A stretch of 11,253 bases of DNA from the NCBI GenBank assembly GCA_902806295.1, contig CADCWB010000120.1:1-11253 (forward strand). Direction: 5' to 3'. This stretch comes from an uncultured Sphingomonas sp. Its GTDB lineage: Bacteria > Pseudomonadota > Alphaproteobacteria > Sphingomonadales > Sphingomonadaceae. Under the pieces are notes generated by a model that did no database searches, was not told the origin of the DNA, and worked only from the letters and a program-made list of their open reading frames with translations. Positions within the stretch are counted from its first letter, which is position 1. Every line of letters begins with the position of its first letter. Shown here piece after piece: positions 1-7,171 of this stretch. The position numbers and the translations under genes were made by a program.

Positions 1-47
1 GGCGTGTGGAGAACTAAAGAAAGCGCCGGAAAACTCGGCCGCGGCAT

Positions 48-66
48 GCGGCCAACGGTTGGCCGC
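48..66. repeat. 9-bp inverted repeat upstream of dcd
   Basis: The arms GCGGCCAAC and GTTGGCCGC match perfectly around a single G, 27 bases before the dcd start codon. As RNA this would fold into a 7-bp stem with a 5-base loop. No T-run follows, so it does not look like a rho-independent terminator. It could be a protein-binding dyad or a leader hairpin for dcd, or the end of an upstream transcript; the sequence does not decide. Confidence 0.4.
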
Positions 67-93
67 CCCGAGCAGGCCCGCTACGCCGAAGCC

Positions 94-648
94 ATGAGCA
101 TTCTTTCGGACCGCTGGATTCGCGAACAAGCGCAAACGACCGGCATGATCGAGCCGTTCGTCGAGGCCCAGCGGCGCGACGGCTGCATCAGCTACGGCCT
201 GTCCTCCTACGGCTACGACGCGCGGGTCGCGGACGAGTTCAAGATCTTCACCAATGTTGACAACGCGTTGGTCGATCCGAAGGATTTCGCTGCCAACAGC
301 TTCGTCGATCGGAAGACGGACGTGTGCATCATTCCCCCCAACAGCTTCGCACTGGCGCGGACGGTTGAGTACTTCCGCGTCCCCCGCGACGTGCTGGTCA
401 TCTGCCTGGGCAAATCGACCTATGCCCGCTGCGGCATCATCGTGAACGTGACTCCGCTGGAGCCCGGCTGGGAAGGGCATGTCACCCTGGAGTTCAGCAA
501 CACGACTCCCTTGCCGGCCAAGATCTACGCCAACGAGGGCGCCTGCCAGTTTCTTTTCCTCAAGGGAAACGAGCCTTGCGAGGTCACTTATGCCGATCGC
601 GCCGGCAAATATCAGGGGCAGCGTGGGGTGACCCTGCCGCGACTCTAA
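94..648 (+). CDS. dcd: dCTP deaminase
   Basis: Cytosolic enzyme that deaminates dCTP to dUTP, feeding thymidylate synthesis through dUTPase. The 184-residue product has the usual length of the alphaproteobacterial form. The nucleotide-binding stretch GKSTYARCG lies at residues 106-114. PLEPGWEGHVTLEFSN (121-136) carries the presumed catalytic Glu133, matching the LEF motif of the family. The C-terminal GKYQGQRGVTLP (171-182) is the flexible lid seen in the family. The reading frame is open back to position 4, but the upstream 30 residues do not resemble the family, and the Met at 94 begins the standard MSILSDRWIR N-terminus. There is no strong Shine-Dalgarno sequence before it. The stop codon overlaps the stop of the convergent FMN reductase gene. 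An inverted repeat at 48-66 may belong to its leader. Confidence 0.96.
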   Translation: MSILSDRWIREQAQTTGMIEPFVEAQRRDGCISYGLSSYGYDARVADEFKIFTNVDNALVDPKDFAANSFVDRKTDVCIIPPNSFALARTVEYFRVPRDVLVICLGKSTYARCGIIVNVTPLEPGWEGHVTLEFSNTTPLPAKIYANEGACQFLFLKGNEPCEVTYADRAGKYQGQRGVTLPRL

Positions 649-694
649 GCCAAGCCCGCCCGCCCGGCGGTGATCAGGTCGACCCAGCCCGCAT

Positions 695-732
695 AAGCTT
701 GGCCCAGCTTGCCGAGCAGCTTGGCCAAGCTT
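695..732. repeat. 10-bp inverted repeat inside the 3' end of the FMN reductase
   Basis: The arms AAGCTTGGCC (695-704) and GGCCAAGCTT (723-732) match perfectly across an 18-base spacer that itself repeats AGCTTG. It encodes the Leu/Lys/Ala-rich stretch ESLAKLLGKLGQAYAG, so it may only reflect codon repetition. It lies 47 bases beyond the dcd stop and could fold in the 3' end of the dcd transcript. Confidence 0.4.
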
Positions 733-1138
733 TCGTCCAGGATCGCACCGTCCCGTCCAAATTTTTCATCCGAGATGTTGCTCAGATAGGCTTCGGGCTG
801 CTGCATGGTGGGCATGTCTAGGAACACGCAGCATTGGCGCAGGTGATGGTTGCAGCCGAAGCCACCGAGCGATCCGGGCGAGGCGGTGACGATGGCGGCT
901 GGCTTCTTGCTGAACACGCTCTTGCCGTACGGCCGCGAGCCGACATCGATGGCATTCTTGAGCGCGCCCGGGATGGAGCGATTATATTCGGGTGTGACGA
1001 ACAGCACGCCATCAGCCTCGGCGATCTCCCGCCGGAAGCGGACCCAAGGCTCAGGCCGCGGATCGTTGTCGAGGTCCGGGTCGTACAGCGGCAGGTCGGC
1101 GATCTCGACAATGCGGCAGTGGAGGCTGTCCGGCACGG

Positions 1139-1170
1139 AACCGAAAGATCGCGCGCGCGATCTTTCGGTT
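1139..1170. repeat. perfect 32-bp palindrome at a frameshift
   Basis: The half-site AACCGAAAGATCGCGC is followed at once by its exact reverse complement, giving 16 + 16 bases with no spacer. It lies in the coding region of the FMN reductase, where it encodes NRKIARAIFR and then meets the frameshift. Single strands would fold into a long GC-rich hairpin, a known hotspot for template-switch errors and for sequencing errors. Confidence 0.9.
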
Positions 1171-1268
1171 GAGCGAATCTTCGCGAATGGAGCCGACCAA
1201 GATTGCGATGCGATGCTGGGCCATGGGCAGGGAATGGCTCAGCACCGGAAAGAGTTGCACCCGCGGCG

Positions 1269-1517
1269 TTAGTTCATCTCTTCGATCTTCTTCCACTCCT
1301 CAGCGGTGTGGCAGAAGCGGGTCTTGGCCATGCGCGAACCGGTCAGCTCCAACCGTCGGCAGATCTTCTTATCGGCCTTATCCGCCGCAGCGCCGCCTTG
1401 GCCGGCCGCCACTTCACGCTGAACATTCTGCTTGGCATGGACCGGCGTGCTGGCGAGCAGCAGCGGACTTGCGAGCAGGAGCGCGCTGACGATGCCCGTG
1501 GTGTTGAACTTGCTCAT
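1269..1517 (-). CDS. small secreted cysteine-containing protein of unknown function
   Basis: An 82-residue protein with an N-terminal signal peptide: hydrophobic SALLLASPLLLAS at 11-23 and a likely cut after VHA at about residue 28. The mature part is about 54 residues, charged and Lys/Glu-rich. It has two cysteines in ICRRLELTGSRMAKTRFCHTAEEW (52-75), a pattern I recognise from small secreted proteins of sphingomonads and caulobacters with no assigned function; the cysteines (53 and 69) could form a disulphide bond in the periplasm. The start is chosen for the AGGGAG Shine-Dalgarno seven bases upstream (1525-1530); the frame is open further upstream but that extension is not protein-like. 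It lies between rnr (133-bp gap) and the FMN reductase (44-bp gap) on the same strand. No role can be assigned. Confidence 0.85.
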   Translation of the reverse strand: MSKFNTTGIVSALLLASPLLLASTPVHAKQNVQREVAAGQGGAAADKADKKICRRLELTGSRMAKTRFCHTAEEWKKIEEMN

Positions 1518-1650
1518 GGTTAGTCTCCCTCGTTGACCAAGAGAGATTACGTCCGCGCTGGCCCCTTCCGCTATCCGCCCGTTGTCCACGCGCAGACGGG
1601 CAAAGCGGCTTGGTCGAAATGCCGTGTCGACGAACGCCGTTTGTCGAAGC
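1518..1650. other. intergenic region between rnr and the small secreted protein gene
   Basis: 133 bases that should hold the leader of the small secreted protein gene. Beyond its Shine-Dalgarno (1525-1530) and the imperfect hairpin next to the rnr stop (1627-1647), I find no convincing -35/-10 pair. The gene may be read through from rnr. Confidence 0.5.
1627..1647 (-). terminator. imperfect hairpin just after the rnr stop
   Basis: Read on the minus strand this is TCGACAAACGGCGTTCGTCGA, a stem with one A-C mismatch, starting three bases after the rnr stop codon. No T-run follows, so it would be a weak or rho-assisted terminator at best. It may instead stabilise the 3' end of the rnr mRNA. Confidence 0.3.
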
Positions 1651-3966
1651 TCAGCGCTTTCGCCCCTGGTGCCGGATGTTGGCTGGCCGGCCACGCTTGC
1701 CCATCGGCGGCCGACGAGTGCGGTCGCGGCGCTGGGTGCTTGCCTCGCCACCGCCGAAACGCCCCTCAGGCAATTGGAAACGCAGCCCACCGCTGATCGG
1801 GTTGGCCTCGATGAGGCGCAGCTTCAGGCGCTGACCGACGCGGTAGGTCTCCTCCGTCTCCTCGCCGACCAGCAAGCGGGATTTCTCATCGTAGCGGAAA
1901 TACTCGTTGCCCAGGTCCGCGGCGAGCACCAGCCCGTCGCCGCCCAGCCCTTCGACGGTGGCAAAGAAGCCGAACGGCTGCACGCCCGTGATCCGCGCAT
2001 CAACCAGTTCACCGACGCGATCCGCAAGGTAGGCCGCTACATAGCGGTCGATTGTATCTCTCTCGGCCTCCATCGCGCGGCGCTCCAGCATCGAGATCTG
2101 CTCGCCGATCTCGGTGAAGCGTTCGACATCTTCCGGCGGCAGACCGCCGTCGCCAAGCCGATAAGCACTGACCAGCGCGCGGTGGACCAGCAGGTCGGCG
2201 TAGCGGCGAATTGGCGAGGTGAAGTGGGCATAGGAGCCGAGCGCCAGACCGAAGTGGCCGAGCGGCTCGGGCGAGTAGCGAGCCTGGGTCTGGGTGCGGA
2301 GCAGCTGCTCCATGATCTGGGGCCGAGCGTCGCTGTCGCCGAGCAGGTCGATGATCCGGTTGAAGGTGGCTGGCTTGATGACCTGCCCAAGCGCAAACTC
2401 CATGTCGAAGGTCTTGAGATAGTCCTTGAGCGCGACCAGCTTCTCGCGGCCGGGTGCTTCATGGTCGCGGTACATAACAGCCGCTTTCTTCGCCTCCGGC
2501 GCCTTCGCCGCGGCAACATTGGCGGCAATCATGAAATTCTCGACGAGCCGGTGCGCGTCGAGCCGCTCGCGCGGAGCGACGGACGCGATCCGGCCTTTCT
2601 CGTCGAGCACGACCTGACGCTCGGGTAGGTCGAGCTCCAGGGGCTCCCGCCGATCGCGGGCGGCAAGCAGCGCAGCCCAGCACGCCCACAGCGGCTTGAG
2701 TGCTGTCTCCACGAGCTCGTCGGCAACCGGCGGCTGGGCAGGTTCGATCTCAGGCATGGAGCAAGGAGAGGAGGAAATCTCCGTGGATTCGTCCGTCCCC
2801 GACTGCGCTCCCGAGGCGCGAGGCTTGGTCCGGTCGATCGCGGCCTGCGCGTCCTCGTAGGCGATGTTGGCGACAACCCGGATCACGGCGCGGCTGAAGC
2901 GCCAGCTTTTCAGGGTGCCGTCCACCGCGATGTGCAGGTGGCAGGCCAGCGCCGCGCGATCCTGACCTTCCTTGAGCGAGCAGATGTCGCTGGACAATTC
3001 GTGTGGCAGCATGGGCACGACCCGATCGGGGAAGTAGACGCTGTTGCCCCGACGACGCGCTTCGCGGTCCAAGTGGCTATGCGGCCGGACGTAGAAGCTG
3101 ACGTCGGCAATGGCGACGATTGCGTTCCAACCGCCCCCCTCCCGCGCCTCCGCCCAGATCGCATCGTCATGATCGCGAGCGTCGGCGGGATCGATGGCGA
3201 CGATCGGCAGATGGCGCAGGTCCTCGCGTTCATCGCCAAGCTTCTGCTCGGAGACGCGCCGCGCTTCATCGATGGTTTCCCTCGCGAACTCGTACGGCAG
3301 GCCATGCTTGTGGATGGCTATGAGGCTGAAACTTCGGGGCGCGAACGGGTCGCCGAGGATCGCATCAACCCGCGCCGACACGCGCGGTGGCCGGCCCGAG
3401 GGCTCACACAGCACGAGGTCCCCGACCTGCGCCTCGCCCAGGTCGCTGATCGGCAACTCGCGCCGCTCCCGCTTGTCGACCGGCTTAAGCCAGTGCCGCT
3501 CGCCCTCCTGGTGGACGACGCCCAGCAACAGCTCGGCCGAGCGAGCGAGCTTCTTCATGAGGTGCGCGACATGCCCTTTGCCGCGCTCTTCGGTGCGGGC
3601 GAGAATACGGTCGTTTAGCGCCAGCGCCGAGCGCCGTCCTTGCTCGATCACGCGCAGCTTGGGCGGCGGACCTTCCCCCTGCCAGTTGTCCGGTACAGCC
3701 ACGGCGCCCTCGTCCACCGCCACCACGCGCAGCACGGTGACCCGAGGAATGCCCCCGGCCTGATGAAAAGCCCGCCCGGGCGAGGCGTCGATCAACCCCT
3801 CGTCGGCCATATCCTTGAGCAATGCCTTGAGCAGGATCTTGTCATGCCCGTGCAGCCCGAAAGCACGCGCAATTTCCCGCTTGCCGGCCGCTTGGCCAGA
3901 CTGGGTAATGAAGTCGAGGATCTGTTGGCGGGACGGCAGTCCGGCGAGGATGGGCTTCTTGGGCAT
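1651..3966 (-). CDS. rnr: ribonuclease R
   Basis: Processive 3'-to-5' exoribonuclease of the RNB family that degrades structured RNA in the cytosol. From the ATG at 3966 the product has 771 residues. In order: an N-terminal winged-helix region (about 10-68, with SRQQILDFI and KREIARAFGLHG), cold-shock-like RNA-binding segments (about 75-235), the RNB catalytic domain, and an S1 domain (about 647-732), ending in a short basic Arg/Lys-rich tail. The active-site motif IDPADARDHDDA places four acidic residues at D259, D265, D267 and D268. TSPIRRYAD (583-591) is the conserved RNA-binding loop. Residues about 379-414 form a Ser/Pro/Glu-rich insertion inside the RNB domain. An ATG three codons upstream (3975) is also possible; MPKKP was preferred because it matches relatives. 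Neither has a strong Shine-Dalgarno. It lies downstream of the M28 peptidase gene, with the REP-like pair between them. Confidence 0.97.
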   Translation of the reverse strand: MPKKPILAGLPSRQQILDFITQSGQAAGKREIARAFGLHGHDKILLKALLKDMADEGLIDASPGRAFHQAGGIPRVTVLRVVAVDEGAVAVPDNWQGEGPPPKLRVIEQGRRSALALNDRILARTEERGKGHVAHLMKKLARSAELLLGVVHQEGERHWLKPVDKRERRELPISDLGEAQVGDLVLCEPSGRPPRVSARVDAILGDPFAPRSFSLIAIHKHGLPYEFARETIDEARRVSEQKLGDEREDLRHLPIVAIDPADARDHDDAIWAEAREGGGWNAIVAIADVSFYVRPHSHLDREARRRGNSVYFPDRVVPMLPHELSSDICSLKEGQDRAALACHLHIAVDGTLKSWRFSRAVIRVVANIAYEDAQAAIDRTKPRASGAQSGTDESTEISSSPCSMPEIEPAQPPVADELVETALKPLWACWAALLAARDRREPLELDLPERQVVLDEKGRIASVAPRERLDAHRLVENFMIAANVAAAKAPEAKKAAVMYRDHEAPGREKLVALKDYLKTFDMEFALGQVIKPATFNRIIDLLGDSDARPQIMEQLLRTQTQARYSPEPLGHFGLALGSYAHFTSPIRRYADLLVHRALVSAYRLGDGGLPPEDVERFTEIGEQISMLERRAMEAERDTIDRYVAAYLADRVGELVDARITGVQPFGFFATVEGLGGDGLVLAADLGNEYFRYDEKSRLLVGEETEETYRVGQRLKLRLIEANPISGGLRFQLPEGRFGGGEASTQRRDRTRRPPMGKRGRPANIRHQGRKR

Positions 3967-3982
3967 GGTGTCCATACGCCGT

Positions 3983-4066
3983 CATGCTGAACTTGTTTCA
4001 GCATCTACCCCTTCACGCTGGCGGCTGCTCCAGCGGACGGGTGGACCCTGAAACGAGTTCAGGATG
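3983..4066. repeat. pair of REP-like palindromes in inverted orientation
   Basis: Copy one (3984-4004) has arms ATGCTGAA and TTCAGCAT around CTTGT. Copy two (4047-4063) has arms CCTGAA and TTCAGG around ACGAG. Read on the minus strand, copy two is CATCCTGAACTCGTTTCAGG, the same consensus as copy one, so the two are head-to-head about 40 bases apart. Such CTGAAACAAGTTCAG units are dispersed widely in sphingomonad genomes (recalled, not searched). They fill the gap between the rnr start and the peptidase stop, ending within a few bases of that stop, and could form hairpins in the peptidase-rnr transcript that protect or end the upstream message. Confidence 0.75.
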
Positions 4067-4070
4067 GCGG

Positions 4071-5486
4071 CTACTTGCTTGGCGGAGTAGGCGGTGGTGC
4101 AAGGTAGGGCTTGAACGCGCCGCCGGGAACGGCCGAGACGACCGGGCTCTCCCACCCGTCCTGGCTGACACTGGCCAGACCGAACACCCAATCGTCTACT
4201 CGCACCCCCTTGAGAACGATCGCGCAAACCCCTTGCGCGTTGCACAAGGACGATGGCGGCGCCGTTTGCAGCTCCACCCCTGCTGGACCATAGGCTTCCT
4301 GCCAACGGTTGCTGTCTGTGCGCCGCCAGCGCGCCACGAACAGCGGTGCAGCACCCTTGGTCCAGGAGAGGGTTGTGTCCGTACTGACTGCGCCCTCGAC
4401 CTTTACGTCCGAAGGCGGCGGCGGAGCGGTCGCGAGCGCCGCCAGCGCCGCGATGTTCAGCTTGGTGACCTTGGCCAAATACGGAAAGTCCATCTTGTCG
4501 ATGGTGTCGCCATATTCGACGCCGTTCTCGGTCCGGAGGTCCTGATGCTGGTGGTTGTAGTTCTCGACGGCCACTGAGAAACGCACCGCGGGGTAGCCGG
4601 CGTTGAGGAACTCCGTATGGTCCCCGCCCCGGCCAAAGCGGTCGTTGCGCCACACCTGCATGACGTCGAGGCCAATCGCCGGCAGACGCTCCGCCAACGA
4701 GTCGAGGAAACGCGACAGGTTGCGGGATGGCGCGTCGTTCTCACCGCCGAGACTGCGTTGCTGCGCGGCCAGTTCTTCTCGACCCTGCCAGCGTGGTCCT
4801 TCGGAGAATACTCGGACGACCTTGTCGTTGCACACCCCGTCCGAGCCGCAGCTGTTGCCGATGATGTCGTTATTGAGGTTGGCAATGACGTTCCAGCCCT
4901 GCGCCTTGGCATAGTCGGCCAGGATCTTGCCGCCGAGCAGCCCCTGCTCCTCCCCCGACAGTGCGGCATAGACGATAGTGCCTGGGAACTTGCGCCTGGA
5001 CAGCACCCGCGCGGCCTCCAGCACCGTGGCCGTTCCGGAGCCGTCGTCGTTGGCGCCCGGAGCATCGGCGGTCGCATTCATCACGTCGGTTACCCGGCTG
5101 TCGATGTGGCCGGTGATGATCACTACATCGTTCGGCCGCTCCGAGCCGCGTTGGATTGCTACGGCGTTGCACACCTTGGTCGGCGTCGGCACGCGCCGGC
5201 CGCTTACCGTGTCGCAGGTCTGCAGCGTTGGTAGGCCGAGTCGTTTCATCTCCGCTTCCGCCCAGCGGACCGACGCGCCGATGCCCCTCTTGGGGTTGGT
5301 TTGCGATGAAAGCGTGTGGCGGGTGCCGAAGCTTACGAGCTTCTGGATGGTACGGCGGAGCTGGGCTTCGCTGACCGGGGCAACGACCTGCTGAAGAATG
5401 GCCGACTGATTGGGCATCGGCAGCGGCGGAGTGGCGGTCGCCGCGGTGGACAGCAGGACAATCGGCAGAAACGCATATTGGCGCAT
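4071..5486 (-). CDS. secreted M28 family zinc aminopeptidase with Fn3-like C-terminus
   Basis: Exported metallopeptidase of family M28, which removes N-terminal residues from peptides using two zinc ions. The 471-residue product starts with a signal peptide (about residues 1-19, cut near ATA/TPP). The zinc ligands and catalytic residues are all visible: GHIDS with H127 and D129, the bridging D147 in GANDDGSG, the catalytic E179 and ligand E180 in SGEEQGLLG, D207 in NNDIIGN and H290 in GGDHTEF. After a Pro-rich linker (about 354-359) a domain of about 100 residues (360-460) has the strand pattern and Trp/Tyr spacing of a fibronectin type III fold, common in secreted peptidases; a Pro-rich tail follows. 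Cysteine pairs (213/219 and 415/421) suggest disulphides outside the cytosol. The start has an AGGAGA Shine-Dalgarno eight bases upstream (5495-5500). It is divergent from mmsA and leads the minus-strand block. Confidence 0.95.
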   Translation of the reverse strand: MRQYAFLPIVLLSTAATATPPLPMPNQSAILQQVVAPVSEAQLRRTIQKLVSFGTRHTLSSQTNPKRGIGASVRWAEAEMKRLGLPTLQTCDTVSGRRVPTPTKVCNAVAIQRGSERPNDVVIITGHIDSRVTDVMNATADAPGANDDGSGTATVLEAARVLSRRKFPGTIVYAALSGEEQGLLGGKILADYAKAQGWNVIANLNNDIIGNSCGSDGVCNDKVVRVFSEGPRWQGREELAAQQRSLGGENDAPSRNLSRFLDSLAERLPAIGLDVMQVWRNDRFGRGGDHTEFLNAGYPAVRFSVAVENYNHQHQDLRTENGVEYGDTIDKMDFPYLAKVTKLNIAALAALATAPPPPSDVKVEGAVSTDTTLSWTKGAAPLFVARWRRTDSNRWQEAYGPAGVELQTAPPSSLCNAQGVCAIVLKGVRVDDWVFGLASVSQDGWESPVVSAVPGGAFKPYLAPPPTPPSK

Positions 5487-5574
5487 GAAACAGGTCTCCT
5501 CGGCCCGTCACAACTGGCATTGTGCGAAGCGCTTGGCTAGGTGGCGCGCAACACATCGGAGCAGGATCAGGGAC
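5487..5574. promoter_or_regulatory. divergent intergenic region between the peptidase and mmsA
   Basis: These 88 bases must hold the start signals for both divergent genes. Two Shine-Dalgarno sites are clear: AGGAGA for the peptidase (5495-5500, minus) and AGGA for mmsA (5563-5566). A near-inverted repeat, TTGTGCG (5520-5526) and CGCGCAA (5545-5551), with one mismatch, lies in the middle and could bind a regulator. No good -35/-10 pair stands out. Confidence 0.5.
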
Positions 5575-7074
5575 ATGCGGCAGATCGATCATTTCATCGG
5601 CGAGGGCAGCTATGCCAGCGGCGAGCGCAGCGGCGAGGTGTTCAACCCGAGCCAGGGCCAGGTGCAGGCCACCGTCCGCCTCGGCACCGCCGGCGACCTG
5701 CAGAAGGCGGTCGACGCTGCCAACGCGGCCCTGCCCGGCTGGGCCGCGACCAACCCGCAGCGCCGTGCGCGCGTCATGTTCAACTTCAAGGCGCTGGTCG
5801 AACAGCACATGGACGAGCTGGCCGAGATCCTTTCCTCCGAGCACGGCAAGGTCATCGCCGACGCCAAGGGCGACATCCAGCGCGGGCTGGAAGTGATCGA
5901 ATTCGCCTGCGGCATTCCCCATGCGCTGAAGGGCGAATACACCCAGGGCGCGGGCCCTGGTATCGACGTCTACTCGATGCGTCAGCCGCTCGGCATCGTC
6001 TGCGGCATCACCCCGTTCAACTTCCCCGCCATGATCCCGATGTGGATGTTCGGCGTCGCCATCGCCTGCGGTAACGCCTTTATTTTGAAGCCGTCCGAGC
6101 GCGACCCGTCGGTGCCGGTGCGGCTGGCCGAGCTGATGAAGGAAGCTGGCCTGCCCGACGGCATCCTGCAGGTCGTGCACGGCGACAAGGAGATGGTCGA
6201 CGCGATCCTCGACCATGACGATATCCGCGCGATTAGCTTCGTCGGGTCGTCCGACATCGCCCACTATATCTACTCGCGTGGAACGGCCAACGGGAAGCGG
6301 GTGCAGGCGTTTGGCGGGGCCAAAAACCATGGCATCGTCATGCCCGATGCCGACCTCGACCAGGTGGTCAACGACCTTGCCGGTGCGGCTTTCGGCTCGG
6401 CGGGAGAGCGCTGCATGGCACTGCCGGTCGTGGTGCCCGTGGGTGATCGAACGGCGGATGCCCTGCGCGAGAAGCTCATCCCGGCCATCGAAGGATTGCG
6501 CGTCGGTGTTTCGACCGATCCGGACGCGCACTACGGTCCGGTGGTCAACGCCGCGCACAAGGAGCGGGTCGAGAACTGGATCCAGACCTGCGCCGACGAA
6601 GGCGGTGAGCTAGTGGTCGACGGGCGCGGCTTTACCCTGCAGGGGCATGAGGAAGGCTTCTTCGTCGGTCCGACTTTGTTCGATCACGTGAAGCCACACT
6701 TCCGCAGTTACCAGGAAGAGATTTTCGGCCCCGTGCTGCAGATGGTCCGCGCGCCCGACTTCGACACCGCCGTGCGCCTCCCGAGCGAGCACCAGTACGG
6801 CAATGGCGTCGCCATCTTCACCCGCAACGGTCATGCGGCCCGGGAGTTTGCGGCGCGGGTCAACGTCGGCATGGTCGGCATCAACGTGCCGATTCCAGTC
6901 CCGGTCGCTTACCATACGTTCGGCGGCTGGAAACGCTCGGGTTTTGGCGACATCAACCAGCACGGCATGGAAGGCGTCCGCTTCTGGACCAAGACCAAGA
7001 CCATCACCCAGCGCTGGCCGGACGGCGGCGTCGGCGATGCGGCGAATGCGTTCGTCATCCCGACCATGGGGTGA
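5575..7074 (+). CDS. mmsA: CoA-acylating methylmalonate-semialdehyde dehydrogenase
   Basis: Oxidises methylmalonate semialdehyde (from valine) and malonate semialdehyde with NAD+ and CoA, giving propionyl-CoA or acetyl-CoA and CO2. It is a cytosolic aldehyde dehydrogenase. The 499 residues match the normal length. The ITPFNFPAMIP motif (145-155) includes Asn149. The catalytic Cys280 is in GSAGERCMALPVV. EEIFGPV (381-387) binds the NAD ribose. The motif FGGAKNHGIVMPDAD (246-260) replaces the usual ELGGK, so the general-base Glu of hydrolytic aldehyde dehydrogenases is missing, as expected for this CoA-using subfamily. The start at 5575 has AGGA eight bases upstream and gives the typical MRQIDHFIGE; the open frame upstream is not part of the protein. 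The valine partner gene, an acyl-CoA dehydrogenase, is 3.3 kb downstream rather than adjacent. Confidence 0.97.
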   Translation: MRQIDHFIGEGSYASGERSGEVFNPSQGQVQATVRLGTAGDLQKAVDAANAALPGWAATNPQRRARVMFNFKALVEQHMDELAEILSSEHGKVIADAKGDIQRGLEVIEFACGIPHALKGEYTQGAGPGIDVYSMRQPLGIVCGITPFNFPAMIPMWMFGVAIACGNAFILKPSERDPSVPVRLAELMKEAGLPDGILQVVHGDKEMVDAILDHDDIRAISFVGSSDIAHYIYSRGTANGKRVQAFGGAKNHGIVMPDADLDQVVNDLAGAAFGSAGERCMALPVVVPVGDRTADALREKLIPAIEGLRVGVSTDPDAHYGPVVNAAHKERVENWIQTCADEGGELVVDGRGFTLQGHEEGFFVGPTLFDHVKPHFRSYQEEIFGPVLQMVRAPDFDTAVRLPSEHQYGNGVAIFTRNGHAAREFAARVNVGMVGINVPIPVPVAYHTFGGWKRSGFGDINQHGMEGVRFWTKTKTITQRWPDGGVGDAANAFVIPTMG

Positions 7075-7098
7075 TGCTGGCGGGCCACAGCTAACGGG

Positions 7099-7127
7099 TT
7101 GACAAGGGAGGCGCGCGCCCTTCTTTT
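7099..7127 (+). promoter_or_regulatory. candidate promoter of the four-gene operon
   Basis: A perfect TTGACA (7099-7104) is followed by a 17-base spacer containing the palindrome GGCGCGCGCC (7110-7119). The expected -10 is only a T-rich TTCTTT/TCTTTT at 7121-7127, a poor match to TATAAT. Position, 25 bases after mmsA and about 45 before the leader's Shine-Dalgarno, supports a promoter for 7172 onward, so the unit may not depend on the mmsA promoter. Confidence 0.4.
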
Positions 7128-7133
7128 CTGACG

Positions 7134-7151
7134 CGCCGGCGGGGGCCGGCG
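7134..7151 (+). terminator. GC-rich hairpin between mmsA and the next gene
   Basis: CGCCGGC and GCCGGCG form a perfect 7-bp stem around GGGG, followed by AGTTT. It may be a weak terminator of mmsA. Because it lies between the TTGACA box and the Shine-Dalgarno of the next gene (7157-7163), it may instead be a leader hairpin of that mRNA. Confidence 0.35.
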
Positions 7152-7171
7152 AGTTTGGGGGAGTACAACTA

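Larger units (their letters stand above)
645..1224 (-). pseudogene. NADPH-dependent FMN reductase, frameshifted
   Basis: Flavodoxin-like NAD(P)H:FMN/quinone reductase family. The first part, from ATG at 1224, reads MAQHRIAILVGSIREDSLNRK, with the GS-R-S-N phosphate-binding loop. The rest is in another frame, from about 1136: PDSLHCRIVEIADLPLYDPD, then the family motif TPEYNRSIPGALKNAIDVGS and a C-terminal GGFGCNHHLRQ block. The span is 580 bases, one more than a multiple of three. Removing one base near TTCCGTG (about 1134-1140) gives a continuous 192-residue protein of normal family length with ...IFRFVPDSLH... at the join. The shift lies against a perfect 32-bp palindrome (1139-1170). A shortened protein could in theory start at the GTG at 1136, but it would lack the FMN phosphate loop. 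Either the gene is freshly broken or this is a sequencing error; everything else in both halves looks intact. Confidence 0.85.

Noticed and set aside
1..93. Extension of dcd back to the ATG at position 4
   Set aside because: The extra 30 residues do not resemble the dCTP deaminase family and are interrupted by an inverted repeat; the Met at 94 fits the known N-terminus.
1627..1660. Possible dispersed repeat related to the GTCGAAGCTCAG stretch near the rnr end
   Set aside because: The match to known sphingomonad repeats is too partial to call; kept only as an imperfect hairpin.
1582..2628. Open frame of 348 codons on the + strand
   Set aside because: It is antisense to RNase R, whose catalytic motifs are certain, and the product resembles nothing.
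4870..6558. A long open frame (562 codons) on the minus strand across the peptidase start and mmsA
   Set aside because: It lies antisense to the clear mmsA gene and in another frame of the peptidase, its product has no family motifs, and such frames are expected in GC-rich DNA.
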